A DNA stretch of 64,000 nucleotides from Leisingera caerulea DSM 24564 (GTDB lineage Bacteria > Pseudomonadota > Alphaproteobacteria > Rhodobacterales > Rhodobacteraceae). Under the pieces are notes generated by a model. That model did not search any database and was not told the DNA's origin. It saw only the letters and a program-made list of their open reading frames with translations. The first letter of the stretch is position 1. The number at the start of each line of letters is the position of its first letter. The stretch covers positions 3,047,217 through 3,111,216 of the forward strand of contig NZ_KI421513.1 in the NCBI RefSeq assembly GCF_000473325.1. The letters are read 5' to 3'. Below are positions 25,257 through 34,574 of this stretch, in pieces. Both the position numbers and the translations under genes were made by a program.

Positions 25257-26198
25257 TCAGCCGTCCTTGGCCAGCGGGTGATGCTCCAGCACCAGTTCCT
25301 GCAGCCGGGCGTCCAGCACGTGGGTGTAGATCTCGGTGGTGGCAATGTCGGCATGCCCCAGCAATGCCTGGATGGCGCGCAGGTCGGCGCCATTGGCCAG
25401 CAAGTGGGTGGCAAACGCATGGCGCAGGGTGTGGGGTGTGACCTTGTCCGGTGAAACGCCTCCGGTCACCGCCAGTTCCTTGATCAGCAGATAGAATCTG
25501 TGCCGGGTCAGGTGGCCGGATCTGCCGCGCGAGGGGAACAGGAACCGGGAGGCCGGAGTGCCCTTCTGCTCGCGCTCGTCCTCCGCCGCGTCGCGGACCA
25601 GCAGCCAGGCCGCCAGCGCTTCGCGCGCGGGCGGCGACAGCGGCACCATGCGCTCCTTGCCGCCTTTGCCGAGAATCAAGAGCATCCTGGGATCGCCGCG
25701 GGCGGCGGAGACCGGCAGCGAGACCAGCTCCGTCACCCGCATTCCGGTGGCATAGAGAAGTTCCATAAGGCAGGTGTTGCGCAGCCGGTCGGCCTCGCTG
25801 CGGCCGGTCTTGCGGGCGGCCTCCAGCAGGCGGTCGACCTCGATCACCTCCAGCGTTTTCGGCAGCCGTTTCTCGCGGCCCGGACCGCGGATCTGAATTG
25901 CCGGGTTGTCCTCGCGCCAGCCTTCCTCGAACGCAAACCGGTAGATCTGCTTGACCGCCGACAGCCGCCGCGCCCGGGTGGAGCGGGCCAGTCCTTGCGC
26001 GTCGCAGTTGATCAGGTAGGCCTCGATATCATCCTGGGAAGCGGTATGAAAATCCAGAGAGCGGTGCTCCAGCCAGGCAGTCAGGTCCTTGAGATCGCGG
26101 CCATAGGCCAGCAATGTGTTCTGCGAGGCGCCGGTCTCTGCCGCCTGGGCGTCGAGAAAGGTGGAAATCCATTGAAAGTTCGCGGCGGGGGCAGCCAT
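25257..26198 (-). CDS. xerD: Site-specific tyrosine recombinase XerD
   Basis: Resolves chromosome dimers at dif together with XerC. The 313-residue protein has an N-terminal SAM-like DNA-binding domain and a catalytic domain with the complete set: R in TGMRVTEL, K in GKGGKERMVPL, HTLRHAFATHLL, LGHAD and the nucleophile tyrosine in TTEIYTHV. Features favour XerD over XerC or an element integrase: neighbours are housekeeping genes and no attachment repeats are seen. The stop of the preceding unknown gene (26200) almost touches this start, so both are likely cotranscribed. Confidence 0.93.
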   Translation of the reverse strand: MAAPAANFQWISTFLDAQAAETGASQNTLLAYGRDLKDLTAWLEHRSLDFHTASQDDIEAYLINCDAQGLARSTRARRLSAVKQIYRFAFEEGWREDNPAIQIRGPGREKRLPKTLEVIEVDRLLEAARKTGRSEADRLRNTCLMELLYATGMRVTELVSLPVSAARGDPRMLLILGKGGKERMVPLSPPAREALAAWLLVRDAAEDEREQKGTPASRFLFPSRGRSGHLTRHRFYLLIKELAVTGGVSPDKVTPHTLRHAFATHLLANGADLRAIQALLGHADIATTEIYTHVLDARLQELVLEHHPLAKDG

Positions 26199-26199
26199 G

Positions 26200-27717
26200 T
26201 CACTGCCGCTCCAGCAGCATCAGCTGCAGGGAGGCCCGCCGGGCGGTGTCCTCCAGCCCGACGGCGCGGAAGGCGGCCAGAGCGGCGGTCAGATCGCCCA
26301 GATTGCCGTCGGCGCCCTGAGCAAACAGCACCATGCTGCGCAGGATCGCCTCGCCCAGCTGGCCGTTGTCCAGCAGCTGCCGGATCCGGGCGGGAACGGG
26401 CCGTTCCGGTTCGAACCCCAGCGCGATGGCTTCCGCCAGCGGCGACGGGGCCGGGGCATCGCCGGGACGTCCCTGGGCAAGCCCTGCCAGGAACTGCTCC
26501 TCGGCGCCGGCGGCAGGGGCGGCGTGCGCGGCGAGCTCATAGAGCGGTGACAGCAAGCGGATGCGCCAGGCCAATGCCTTTTCCGGGCCGTTCAGGTCTG
26601 CCCGGGCAAGCGGCTCGGCAAAAAGATCGGCGAAAACGGTTTCGGTGCCTGCCTGCTGCATCGCCGCCCAGGCGCGGGGCAGGGAGGCAGCGAGTGCGTC
26701 AGCACTGCCCGAGTTCAGGTCATGCTCAAGCTGCTGCACGGCAGCAACCCGGTCCCAAATGCCGCCTGAGGCGGCCGGTTTGCGGTCGCTGAACAAGCCA
26801 AGGTACTGGTTGGGGTTGAGCGCACCGCCGCGCGCCAGCCGCTCAGCTGCCTCCAGCTGGGCTTTCCAGCCGGCAATGTCGCGCAGGTCCGCCGCGGCAA
26901 AGGCCGGCGGCAGCGGCGCCGTGGGCATCGGTTCGCCAATGGTTTCAAACAGGCGGAAGGTCAGCGGATCCGGATCCGCCGGATGGGGCAGCGGCGGTGC
27001 CATCTCAAACAGGTCGGGGTTGAGGAACCGGTCCAGCAGGTCCATCCGCTCCTTGGGCAGCAGCTCCAGCGCGTGGGCGGTTTCCAGCATCAGCGCTGCG
27101 GTCGGCCAGTCGCTGCGCCGCGCTGCGCAGAAGATCCTGGCGCCATAGCTGTCCGACAGGTGCGGGGCCGCGGCGAGCGCTTCGCAGGAAGCATCCTCGC
27201 TGCCGGTCAGCAGGGTGGTATCGAACCAGCGGGCAAAGCGCTCTTTGCTGCTGATGGGGCCTGCGTGTTCCGCCAGCGCCTGCGACGGGTCGGCGGCCCC
27301 CAAGGCCAGCAGCCGGTCGAGCCGGGCCAGCAGGATCCGGTCCTTGGAGTTGGCGGGCGGGCGGCTTTCCGACAGCAGCAGGGTGAACAGCAGCGCCTGC
27401 ATCGCCGGGCTGCCGCGCACGGGCACGGTTTCGATCAGTCGGGCGATATCCTCCGCACTGCTGCCGCGCCACATGTCGGGCGGCAGCCCGGTTGCGGCTG
27501 CGGGCACCAGACCCACAGGCGGCTGAAGCGTCTCCAGCGGGGTGACAGCCACGGGCGGCACGGCGGCGGTGCCGGTAACCGGCGGCTCCAGCAGCACGGT
27601 GCCGGGCAGGCCGCTGCGCGGCGGCGGCCGGTTCAGCCAGTCGATCGCTGCCAGGGGCTCATTGGCGAGGGCGCTGCCTGCCATCATGACCCCTGCGGCA
27701 GCTGCCTTAATCCGCAT
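26200..27717 (-). CDS. Unknown exported alpha-helical protein (505 aa)
   Basis: Begins with a signal-peptide-like segment (MRIKAAAAGVMMAGSALANE), then a Pro-rich stretch (about 30-80) and a long Ala/Leu-rich helical body with repeated hairpins such as LLFTLLLSESRPPANSKDRILLARLDRLLAL, suggesting TPR- or Sel1-like repeats that are too diverged to name. A pair of cysteines lies in SCEALAAAP and IFCAARR. It sits between a 49-residue membrane protein, which it overlaps by 11 bases, and xerD. The family is not recognised; a periplasmic role is inferred from the signal peptide alone. Confidence 0.72.
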   Translation of the reverse strand: MRIKAAAAGVMMAGSALANEPLAAIDWLNRPPPRSGLPGTVLLEPPVTGTAAVPPVAVTPLETLQPPVGLVPAAATGLPPDMWRGSSAEDIARLIETVPVRGSPAMQALLFTLLLSESRPPANSKDRILLARLDRLLALGAADPSQALAEHAGPISSKERFARWFDTTLLTGSEDASCEALAAAPHLSDSYGARIFCAARRSDWPTAALMLETAHALELLPKERMDLLDRFLNPDLFEMAPPLPHPADPDPLTFRLFETIGEPMPTAPLPPAFAAADLRDIAGWKAQLEAAERLARGGALNPNQYLGLFSDRKPAASGGIWDRVAAVQQLEHDLNSGSADALAASLPRAWAAMQQAGTETVFADLFAEPLARADLNGPEKALAWRIRLLSPLYELAAHAAPAAGAEEQFLAGLAQGRPGDAPAPSPLAEAIALGFEPERPVPARIRQLLDNGQLGEAILRSMVLFAQGADGNLGDLTAALAAFRAVGLEDTARRASLQLMLLERQ

Positions 27718-27856
27718 TCAGGACCACCGGCTTGCGCACTTCGGTGCTGGGCGCGCGGAAATCGGCGCCGAACCACGGCCCCACATAGGCATAGCCCACC
27801 AGCCCGATCCCGGCGAGAACTACCAAATAGACCAGATACTTAATCAAACGCCCCAT
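27707..27856 (-). CDS. Small single-span membrane protein (49 aa)
   Basis: MGRLIKYLVYLVVLAGIGLV begins a peptide with one hydrophobic span (about 5-27) and a polar tail ending PVVLNAD, the N-terminus probably cytoplasmic. It is the first gene of the minus-strand unit that continues with the 505-residue exported protein; the two overlap by 11 bases, a sign of coupled translation. It is divergent from aroK. The frame is open further upstream to 28336 but that part lies antisense to aroK. Confidence 0.65.
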   Translation of the reverse strand: MGRLIKYLVYLVVLAGIGLVGYAYVGPWFGADFRAPSTEVRKPVVLNAD

Positions 27857-27937
27857 ATCGTGTCCAATGCCTGTTTCCTGCTCTTTTGCCCAAGTTATAT
27901 ATTCCCTTTTCCGCAAGATCACGTCATTCACTGAAGA

Positions 27938-28528
27938 ATGAGCGAAAAAGAGCAAATCAGCGGCCAGAAGGCAGCAGGCCCGGTGCCTGGGAAGTTGAAG
28001 AAAACCATCGTGATGGTGGGGATGATGGGGGCTGGCAAAACCGCTGTGGGGCGGGCGCTGGCGGCTCGACTGGATGTGCCCTTTCTGGACAGCGACCACG
28101 AGATCGAGGCCGCAGCCAATATGACCATCCCGGAAATTTTCGCCCGCGACGGTGAGCCGTTTTTCCGCCAGAAGGAGCGGCAGGTGATTGCCCGCCTGCT
28201 GGAGGAGGAGCGCGGTATTCTGTCGACCGGCGGCGGGGCGTTTCTGGCGCAGGAAAACCGCGAGGTGATCACCGCCAAAGGGGTCTCTGTCTGGCTGGAC
28301 GCGGGCCTGGATGTTCTGTGGAACCGGGTCCGCCACCGCGACACCCGGCCGCTGCTGCGCACAGCCGATCCCTATGCGACGCTTAGGGGCCTGTACGAGC
28401 AGCGGGTGCCGCTTTATGCGAAGGCCGACCTGACCGTCGCCTCCGATGGCCAGGCCGCGATTGAAACCATGGTTGACCGTGTGCTGGACGCGTTGAAGGC
28501 ACGCCCCGATGTACTGGAGTGGAAATGA
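27938..28528 (+). CDS. aroK: Shikimate kinase
   Basis: Phosphorylates shikimate in aromatic amino acid synthesis; cytoplasmic, 196 residues. The P-loop is GMMGAGKTAVGRAL at about 28-41, followed by FLDSDHEIE (Walker-like Asp-x-Asp), the substrate-binding FFRQKERQV, the STGGGAF loop and the lid DTRPLL. A polar N-terminal extension of about 20 residues (SEKEQISGQKAAGPVPGK) precedes the first strand. Its stop overlaps the aroB start as ATGA, so the two are translated together. Confidence 0.95.
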   Translation: MSEKEQISGQKAAGPVPGKLKKTIVMVGMMGAGKTAVGRALAARLDVPFLDSDHEIEAAANMTIPEIFARDGEPFFRQKERQVIARLLEEERGILSTGGGAFLAQENREVITAKGVSVWLDAGLDVLWNRVRHRDTRPLLRTADPYATLRGLYEQRVPLYAKADLTVASDGQAAIETMVDRVLDALKARPDVLEWK

Positions 28529-29634
28529 TGGAACGCACGGTTCACGTGCCGCTGGGTGAGCGCGCCTATGACGTGGTGATCGGCCCCGGGCTGCTGGCGC
28601 AGGCGGGCGAGCGGATCAAGCCGCTGCTGAAACGCCCGCAGGTGGCAGTGCTGACCGACGAGACCGTGGCGGAGGAGCATCTGGACGCCTTGCGCGCCGG
28701 GCTGGCGGCTGCCGGGGTGGAAATGACCGCTCTGGCACTGCCGCCGGGCGAGGCAACCAAGGGCTGGCCGCAGTTCACCCGGTCGGTGGAGTGGCTGTTG
28801 GAGCAGAAGGTGGAGCGCGGCGACGTGGTCATCGCCTTTGGCGGCGGGGTGATCGGCGACCTGGCGGGGTTTGCCGCCGCCGTGCTGCGCCGTGGGGTGC
28901 GGTTCGTGCAGATCCCGACCTCTCTCTTGGCGCAGGTCGACAGCTCTGTCGGTGGCAAGACCGGCATCAACGCGCCGCAGGGGAAAAACCTGATCGGCGC
29001 CTTCCATCAGCCCTCGCTGGTGCTGGCCGATACCTCGGTGCTGGAAACGCTGCAGCCGCGCGATTTCCTGTCCGGCTATGGCGAAGTGGTGAAATACGGG
29101 CTGCTGGGCGATGCGGCGTTTTTTGCCTGGCTTGAGGAAAACGGCCCCGCCCTGGCCGCCGGCGATGTGGCCGCGCGGGTCGAGGCGGTGGCGCGCTCGG
29201 TGCAGATGAAGGCGGATATCGTCGTGCGCGACGAGACCGAGCAGGGCGACCGGGCGCTGCTGAACCTGGGCCACACCTTTTGCCATGCGCTGGAAGCGGC
29301 GACCGGATATTCGGACCGGCTGCTGCATGGCGAGGGGGTTGCGATCGGTTGCGCGCTGGCGTTTGAGCTGTCGGCGAAACTGGGCCTGTGCTCCCAGGAG
29401 GATCCGAGCCGGGTGCGGGCGCATCTGAAGGCGATGGGCATGAAGACCGATCTGGCGGACATCCCGGGTGAACTGCCCGGGGCGGAGGCGCTGCTGGAGC
29501 TGATGGGGCAGGACAAAAAGGTTGTTGCCGGCCAGCTGCGGTTCATTCTGGCGCGCGGCATCGGCGAGGCCTTTGTGACCGGCGATGTGCCGCCGGAGCA
29601 GGTCCTGTCAGTGCTGCGCAGCGCCGGGGCCTGA
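28525..29634 (+). CDS. aroB: 3-dehydroquinate synthase
   Basis: Converts DAHP to 3-dehydroquinate, the second step of the shikimate pathway; NAD and zinc dependent, 369 residues. Diagnostic segments are FGGGVIGDLAGFAAAVLRRG (NAD loop), PTSLLAQVDSSVGGKTGIN, LSGYGEVVKYGLLGD, and the metal histidines in NLGHTFCHALE and LLHGEGVAIG. Starts possible at 28525 or 28528 (ATGATG); 28525 gives a four-base overlap with aroK behind GGAG. The operon is closed by a strong terminator. Confidence 0.95.
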   Translation: MMERTVHVPLGERAYDVVIGPGLLAQAGERIKPLLKRPQVAVLTDETVAEEHLDALRAGLAAAGVEMTALALPPGEATKGWPQFTRSVEWLLEQKVERGDVVIAFGGGVIGDLAGFAAAVLRRGVRFVQIPTSLLAQVDSSVGGKTGINAPQGKNLIGAFHQPSLVLADTSVLETLQPRDFLSGYGEVVKYGLLGDAAFFAWLEENGPALAAGDVAARVEAVARSVQMKADIVVRDETEQGDRALLNLGHTFCHALEAATGYSDRLLHGEGVAIGCALAFELSAKLGLCSQEDPSRVRAHLKAMGMKTDLADIPGELPGAEALLELMGQDKKVVAGQLRFILARGIGEAFVTGDVPPEQVLSVLRSAGA

Positions 29635-29668
29635 CTGGCAGGATGGACCGGCTGAGACCGGAAACGCA

Positions 29669-29699
29669 AAAAAGGGCAGCCGCAACGGCTGCCCTTTTT
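29669..29699. terminator. Terminator after aroKB (also facing the chemoreceptor gene)
   Basis: A perfect 14 bp stem, A5-GGGCAGCCG paired with CGGCTGCCC-T5, three-base loop CAA. Both strands end in a U run, so it can stop aroKB from the left and the convergent chemoreceptor gene from the right. Confidence 0.92.
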
Positions 29700-29727
29700 A
29701 GCTGAGTGCCCGCGGCGGCGGCCGGTC

Positions 29728-31935
29728 TCAGGCCGCAGCGCTGCCTGTGTCATAGCCGGGCTGATCGGCGTCGAAGTCGACTGTCATGTGCGGCTCGCCC
29801 CCGTTAACCGGGCCGGAGAGCGCTGGCAGAGAGCCGGAGGCCTGAGGAACGGTGAACTGCGTGACCAGCTCCCGCAGCTCCTGCGCTTGCTCAGACAGGG
29901 AGGTGGTGGCGGCGGTGGTCTGCTCGGCCATGGCGGCGTTTTGCTGCGCCATCACTTCCAGCTCGCCCACGGCGGTGTTCACATCGCCCATTTGCACCGA
30001 CTGTTCCTTGATATTTCCGGCGATTTCAACGACCAGCGTGGAAATCTCTCCCACCTGCTCATTCACGTTGGACATCGCCTGGCCGGCCTGATCGACCAGA
30101 GTGGCGCCGTTTTTGACCTGCTCGGAACTGCGGGCGGTCAGCTCGTCGATCTGCTGCACCGCATCGGCACAGCGCTGCGCCAGCATCCGCACTTCGCTGG
30201 CGACCACCGCAAAGCCGCGGCCCGCTTCGCCGGCCCGGGCGGCCTCCACGCCGGCATTCAGCGCCAGCAGGTTGGTCTGGAAGGCGATATCCTGAATCAC
30301 CTTGGTGATCTGCGAGATCTCCTGCGAGGATTCCTGGAGCTTGTCCATCGCAACAATGGTGTTCTTCACCACCTGGTCACAGGAGGCGACGCCGGTCTGG
30401 GCGCTGTCGGCCAGCCGTTCCGCACGGCCTGCATTCTCCGCCGACTGCTGAACATTGGAAGTCAGTTCGCGCATTGCATGGGTGGTTTTCTCCAGCGTTG
30501 CCGATTCCGCTTCGGTGCGGTGCGCCAGATCCATCGAAGCTTCCGCAATCGACCGGGTGCTTTCATCGACGCTGCTGGTCAGCTCACCAATGGAGGAGAC
30601 CGCCTCGCTCAGCGCTTTCAGGGAGTCGTTGAAATCCATCCGGATCGACTTGAACTCGACGGGGAAAAACTCCGTGATAGGGTTGTCCAGCCGCTTGTTC
30701 TGCAGATCCATCAGGGCAGCGCCGATGCGGCGGGCGACTGACAGGATTTCCTCGCGGCGCTCTTGCTCGGCCCGGGTTTCCTCTTCTTGCTTCTGCTGGG
30801 TAACGGAGCGCAGCTCGACGACATTGCGAGCGACCGCGCCGATCTCGTCCCGGCGGCTGGCACCGGTAACTTCGGCATTGGCGTCACCGCTGGCGAGCTG
30901 TTTCAGCGCCTTGTTCAGGATCGACAGACCGCTGGTCATGTCGCGCGCAATCACCAGGCTCAGGATCAGGACACCGGCCAGGAGAACCGCCGTGAAGATG
31001 GCCATCTCAGTCAGCAGCAGTTTGTTCTGCGCATCGAAAGCGGCCATGTCCTCTTCGAGGTGCTGTATGAGGAGCGACTCCTTGCCGCGCAGGACTTTCA
31101 GCATATCTGTGGCGGCTGCAAACCATGAGTCGGCGGTAAAGCCCGAGAGATCCCCGCCGCTCAGGATGGCTTGCCGGATGTCCTCAAACTTCTTCATTTC
31201 AGGTGTGGACTTCAGGCTGGCAACGGCGTTGCGGTCCTCCACTGTTGCAAAGTCAAGAAAGCGGTCCAGGCGTTCCTTGAAGCGTTCATGCGTTGCGACG
31301 AAAACCTGAAAATCGGTTGGCGTCCAGCCATTGGCAAATCCCACCGCTCCGGCCGCGCGCTCCAGCCCGGCCGCGTCCTTGGCCCGCAGGAACATTGACA
31401 GGGCGACAGCTTCCTGGGAGATCCGGGGGTTGTCGATTTGCTGGGCGACAGAAAGCCCGGTCTGGATCAGCGCCGTGTTCAGATCAGTGTAATACTCAAC
31501 TGCAGCGCGCACCGGCATCGCGCGGCTGGCGATCTGCTGGCGGACTTCCTTTTTCCGGCCCAGTTCAGTTTGCGCGACGCGGAATGACTGCAAGGCTTCG
31601 GTGCTGAGGCCATCGCGGTCAACCTGCTCCAGCTTGGAAAGAAAACCGGCCATTGCAGCGTCATTTGTCTGCCGGATCTTCACAAGCGCCTCCGGCATCA
31701 CAGACGACTCGCCGCCCAGGTAAGCGGCGCTCATCCCGCGTTCGACCTGCAGCGAGTGCACCAGGCTGCTGGTCCCTTCGAGAAGCTCCCCGGCGAGGGC
31801 TGTGTTGATCTGTGCCCGTTCATACAGCTCTATCAGCTTATTGCCTATGAACCACAGGCTGAGAAGCAGCGGCGCCGCCAGCAGCATGGTGATCTTCACC
31901 TTAATCGAGAGATGCTGCAGAAATCGCATACCCAT
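29728..31935 (-). CDS. Methyl-accepting chemotaxis protein with NIT-type sensor domain
   Basis: A membrane chemoreceptor of 735 residues. After one span (about 15-35) comes a periplasmic helical sensor with [16 protein letters not shown] (about 60-75), the signature of nitrate/nitrite-sensing NIT domains; the second span is at about 308-330, followed by a HAMP domain. The signalling domain has the hairpin region [38 protein letters not shown] (listed by its key positions: conserved E-A-A-R-A-G-E and G-F-A-V-V-A). The C-terminus lacks a CheR-docking pentapeptide. No che genes are adjacent, so it is an orphan receptor; nitrate or nitrite as ligand is inferred from the domain family. Confidence 0.88.
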   Translation of the reverse strand: MGMRFLQHLSIKVKITMLLAAPLLLSLWFIGNKLIELYERAQINTALAGELLEGTSSLVHSLQVERGMSAAYLGGESSVMPEALVKIRQTNDAAMAGFLSKLEQVDRDGLSTEALQSFRVAQTELGRKKEVRQQIASRAMPVRAAVEYYTDLNTALIQTGLSVAQQIDNPRISQEAVALSMFLRAKDAAGLERAAGAVGFANGWTPTDFQVFVATHERFKERLDRFLDFATVEDRNAVASLKSTPEMKKFEDIRQAILSGGDLSGFTADSWFAAATDMLKVLRGKESLLIQHLEEDMAAFDAQNKLLLTEMAIFTAVLLAGVLILSLVIARDMTSGLSILNKALKQLASGDANAEVTGASRRDEIGAVARNVVELRSVTQQKQEEETRAEQERREEILSVARRIGAALMDLQNKRLDNPITEFFPVEFKSIRMDFNDSLKALSEAVSSIGELTSSVDESTRSIAEASMDLAHRTEAESATLEKTTHAMRELTSNVQQSAENAGRAERLADSAQTGVASCDQVVKNTIVAMDKLQESSQEISQITKVIQDIAFQTNLLALNAGVEAARAGEAGRGFAVVASEVRMLAQRCADAVQQIDELTARSSEQVKNGATLVDQAGQAMSNVNEQVGEISTLVVEIAGNIKEQSVQMGDVNTAVGELEVMAQQNAAMAEQTTAATTSLSEQAQELRELVTQFTVPQASGSLPALSGPVNGGEPHMTVDFDADQPGYDTGSAAA

Positions 31936-32245
31936 AATCTGAACCCTTGTTGAACATTTATCGCATCAGTTGCATCCACAATGCGGAATGTGTCTTAATA
32001 TTCGGCTACCCTGAAGGAAGGGGCTGACTGTGCAGCAAGGCCGCCTTCATATGCGAGTGGAAGCCGTTAGCAGAGGGCAGGTGGGGGTCGGGTAAACTGT
32101 TGAAATTGATTGGATAAATTAGCGCGCTTGACCGGTTCCAGGCGCAAGCACGGGGTGCGGTGCGAAAGGGTGCCGGCCCGGTTTTCCCGAGGGAAAGGCC
32201 GCTGCGCGAGCCGTTAAATCTTCGAAAAAGCACGGCGGAATTTGA
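31936..32245. other. Intergenic stretch between the chemoreceptor and ssb genes
   Basis: About 310 bp without a plausible gene. The left part must contain the promoter of the minus-strand chemoreceptor gene; the AT-rich segment near 32090-32125 is the most promoter-like, but no clear -35/-10 pair can be named. The right edge is the ssb terminator. Confidence 0.5.
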
Positions 32246-32277
32246 AAAGCCCCCGCGGCACGGGGCCTGGGGGCTTT
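32246..32277 (-). terminator. Terminator of ssb
   Basis: Nine-pair stem AAAGCCCCC (32246-32254) with GGGGGCTTT (32269-32277), loop 14 bases. Read on the minus strand it ends GGGGGCTTTT, 41 bp after the ssb stop. Confidence 0.75.
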
Positions 32278-32317
32278 CCGGAACATTTTCTGCGGCAGCC
32301 GGGCCGCAGCCGCTGGT

Positions 32318-32839
32318 TCAGAACGGGATTTCGTCGTCGTCGATATTATGCGAGGCACCGCCGCCGTACCCGCCGCCGCTGCCGCCGCCTTGGGAACCGC
32401 TGTCATAGCCGCCGCCGTACCCGCCGCCGCCCTGGCTGCCGCCGCCATAGCCGCCGCCGCTCTGGCCGCCGCCGCCGCCGCCCTCGCCGCGGCCGTCAAG
32501 CATGGTCAGGGTGGAGCCGAAGCCCTGCAGCACCACCTCAGTGGAATAGCGGTCCTGACCGCTTTGATCCTGCCATTTGCGGGTCTGCAGCTGGCCTTCG
32601 ACGTAAACCTTGGAACCTTTGCGCAGATACTGTTCGCAAACCCGGACCAGGCCTTCGCTGAAGACCGCCACGGAATGCCATTCAGTCTTTTCGCGGCGCT
32701 CGCCGGTGTTGCGGTCCTTCCAGGTTTCCGACGTGGCGATGCGCAGGTTGCAGACCTTGCCGCCGTTCTGAAAACTGCGCACCTCGGGGTCGCGGCCCAG
32801 GTTGCCGATGAGCATGACTTTGTTGAGTGAGCCGGCCAT
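32318..32839 (-). CDS. ssb: Single-stranded DNA-binding protein
   Basis: Binds single-stranded DNA in replication, repair and recombination; 173 residues. Residues 1-110 are the OB fold ([25 protein letters not shown], then [38 protein letters not shown]). The linker is almost entirely Gly, Ser and Tyr, and the protein ends in the conserved acidic tip DDDEIPF that recruits partner proteins. Start 32839 is the family start; the frame runs open upstream only by chance. Upstream I see no GTTC-N7-GTTC LexA site. Confidence 0.96.
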   Translation of the reverse strand: MAGSLNKVMLIGNLGRDPEVRSFQNGGKVCNLRIATSETWKDRNTGERREKTEWHSVAVFSEGLVRVCEQYLRKGSKVYVEGQLQTRKWQDQSGQDRYSTEVVLQGFGSTLTMLDGRGEGGGGGGQSGGGYGGGSQGGGGYGGGYDSGSQGGGSGGGYGGGASHNIDDDEIPF

Positions 32840-33071
32840 AGGGATCCGTCCTTTAGTTTCTGTTCGTCTTGTCCAGCAGCGGCAGGGCTCGAATCCGGCC
32901 CCGCTGCGTTCCGGCGACAGTATAGCCCCATGACTGGCGTGAAAAGCAGGCATCTGTGGATGCTTTCCGGGGCACGCGCGCGGGATTTGCGGCGGTTCAC
33001 GCCCGTGTTGCTTTAATTTTGTTTCGCATTGGGTATATTGCCCGCAGTGGGACAGTATCAGGACAGCGGAA

Positions 33072-33656
33072 ATGCGCAAAGCCGTTGCGGGGTTGGTGAT
33101 TGCGGTCATGGGAGCGGGGCAGCCCGCCGCGGCCGATGTACTCAGCACGAAAAGCAGGCGGGACCTGTTTGCCGCCCATACCAGGGTGCTGGATGGCCGC
33201 GCAGCGGCGCAGTACAAGAACTCGGTCCGGCTGCAGCCGAAGACTTATGGGATCCCCTCCGCCGCGGGGACGCTGCCTTATAACGGCAAGTACCGCGGGC
33301 AGTATCTGGAAATGGCGCGCGAGTCCGCCCGCCAGCATGGCGTGCCCGAAGACCTGTTTCTGCGCCTGGTCCAGCAGGAGAGCAACTGGAATCCGAATGC
33401 CAAGTCGCATAAGGGCGCGCTGGGGCTGGCGCAGCTGATGCCTGCCACGGCGCGGGCGTTGGGGGTCAACCCGGCGGTGCCCAAGCAGAACCTGGATGGC
33501 GGCGCGCGCTACCTGGCGCGGCAGTTTCGCAAGTTCGGCTCCTGGCGGCTGGCGCTGGCGGCCTATAATGCCGGGCCGGAAGCGGTGGTGAAACACGGCG
33601 GCGTGCCGCCGTATAAAGAAACCCAGAACTATGTGAAGAAGATCTGGGGCAGCTAG
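33072..33656 (+). CDS. Lytic transglycosylase (SLT domain, family 1-like)
   Basis: Periplasmic peptidoglycan-cleaving enzyme of 194 residues. A signal peptide ([21 protein letters not shown]) leads to an SLT domain at about 85-185. The catalytic glutamate is in [14 protein letters not shown], followed by [13 protein letters not shown] and [13 protein letters not shown], all hallmarks of goose-lysozyme-like transglycosylases. It is divergent from ssb and stands alone. The C-terminus ends right after the fold ([12 protein letters not shown]). Confidence 0.93.
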   Translation: MRKAVAGLVIAVMGAGQPAAADVLSTKSRRDLFAAHTRVLDGRAAAQYKNSVRLQPKTYGIPSAAGTLPYNGKYRGQYLEMARESARQHGVPEDLFLRLVQQESNWNPNAKSHKGALGLAQLMPATARALGVNPAVPKQNLDGGARYLARQFRKFGSWRLALAAYNAGPEAVVKHGGVPPYKETQNYVKKIWGS

Positions 33657-33811
33657 AGCGCCTGCGCGGCCGGACCGGATGTGCCGGAATAATCTGCCCG
33701 CTCGGGTTAATCTGTGGATAACTTTTATTAATGCCCCGTTAACTCCAACGGGACGTCATGCATTTGCCTTAATTTTTCGTGAATCTGGCGGCAAGTTCAG
33801 GGGGAAATGCA

Positions 33812-34186
33812 TTGTATATCAACAGCTTCGAAGACCGGATCGACCGCATTGACTGGCAGCCGAGCGCCGTGCCGACGCGTAAGGTGATTGACAGCATGCT
33901 GGGCAGCCGGCAGCCGCGGCAGCCGCGCAGCGCGGTCCTGAGCCTTGCCGGTGCGCTGACCGGGCTTGTGATCGGCGTCGGTCTCAAAGGCATGGTGCTG
34001 CCGGGCTCGCCCTGGGGGCCGGGCACCGGGCTGGCCGGCGCGGCAGGCGGCAGCCTGGCGCTGGCCGGGCTGGCGGTCTCTGTCCCTGCAGCCCTGTTTG
34101 CCGCGGCCAAGGGAAAGCGGGCGCCGCGGCTGATGCAATTTGCCTCGATGAACCTGCTGATGATTATGATGGTTCTCTGGAGCTGA
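33812..34186 (+). CDS. Small membrane protein of unknown function (about 124 aa)
   Basis: A protein with a short polar N-terminus (INSFEDRIDRIDWQPSAVPTRKVIDSML) and three hydrophobic segments (SLAGALTGLVIGVGLKGMVL, AGAAGGSLALAGLAVSVPAALFA, and MNLLMIMMVLW). TTG 33812 sits eight bases behind AGGGGGA and is preferred; GTG 33779 is an alternative without a ribosome site. The upstream gap contains an AT-rich segment with a TGTGGATAA word. No family recognised. Confidence 0.6.
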   Translation: MYINSFEDRIDRIDWQPSAVPTRKVIDSMLGSRQPRQPRSAVLSLAGALTGLVIGVGLKGMVLPGSPWGPGTGLAGAAGGSLALAGLAVSVPAALFAAAKGKRAPRLMQFASMNLLMIMMVLWS

Positions 34187-34574
34187 CTGTGACCGCCCTC
34201 GTGGGAGTGGGGGAGCGTTGCGGAGCCCCATGCGCCGCCGCTGAACCGCGAGGCTGCCCGGTCAGGGCGGCGCGGAACCGTGCAAACAGCCTCGCGGATG
34301 CAGGTGCGCGACGGCATCAATACCGCGGGCTTGGGGCAAATGGCGGCGTTATGAAGACCTGCAGGAACCACTCAAGGAGGCCCTGAGCGGAAAGGTTTGG
34401 ATCGGCTAGTGGCAGCAATGGGACCGGAGCGCTGCCAGAACCGGCAGGCTGGAACCGGACGCCGCCTGAACGCCGCCCTTCCGGGCATAGGGTTTCCCCC
34501 TGCCAGAACGGGAAGCGCCGCCGCCTGAGCTCAGGCGGCGGCGCGGTTCTTGTCCCGGCACATGCGGCCGGAGC
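34187..34574. other. Intergenic stretch ahead of the ABC importer end
   Basis: About 390 bp without a convincing gene; the small open frames have no coding bias. Its right end carries the palindrome at 34515-34544. Promoters cannot be identified. Confidence 0.5.
34515..34544 (-). terminator. Hairpin at the end of the peptide ABC importer operon
   Basis: A 30 bp perfect palindrome (arms GCGCCGCCGCCTGAG), 30 bp after the ATPase stop on the minus strand. It has no T run; a transcription end or mRNA-protecting structure is likely. Confidence 0.6.

Noticed and set aside
25257..26198. Tyrosine recombinase as a sign of a mobile element
   Set aside because: It is housekeeping XerD among conserved chromosomal genes, with no flanking repeats or cargo.
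32340..32500. Dense GCCGCCGCC-type repeats suggesting a satellite or CRISPR
   Set aside because: They encode the Gly-rich linker of SSB on the minus strand; no spacer-repeat structure.
33713..33721. TGTGGATAA, a perfect DnaA-box word
   Set aside because: Single copy in an AT-rich gap; about half a match is expected by chance in a window of this size and no cluster accompanies it.
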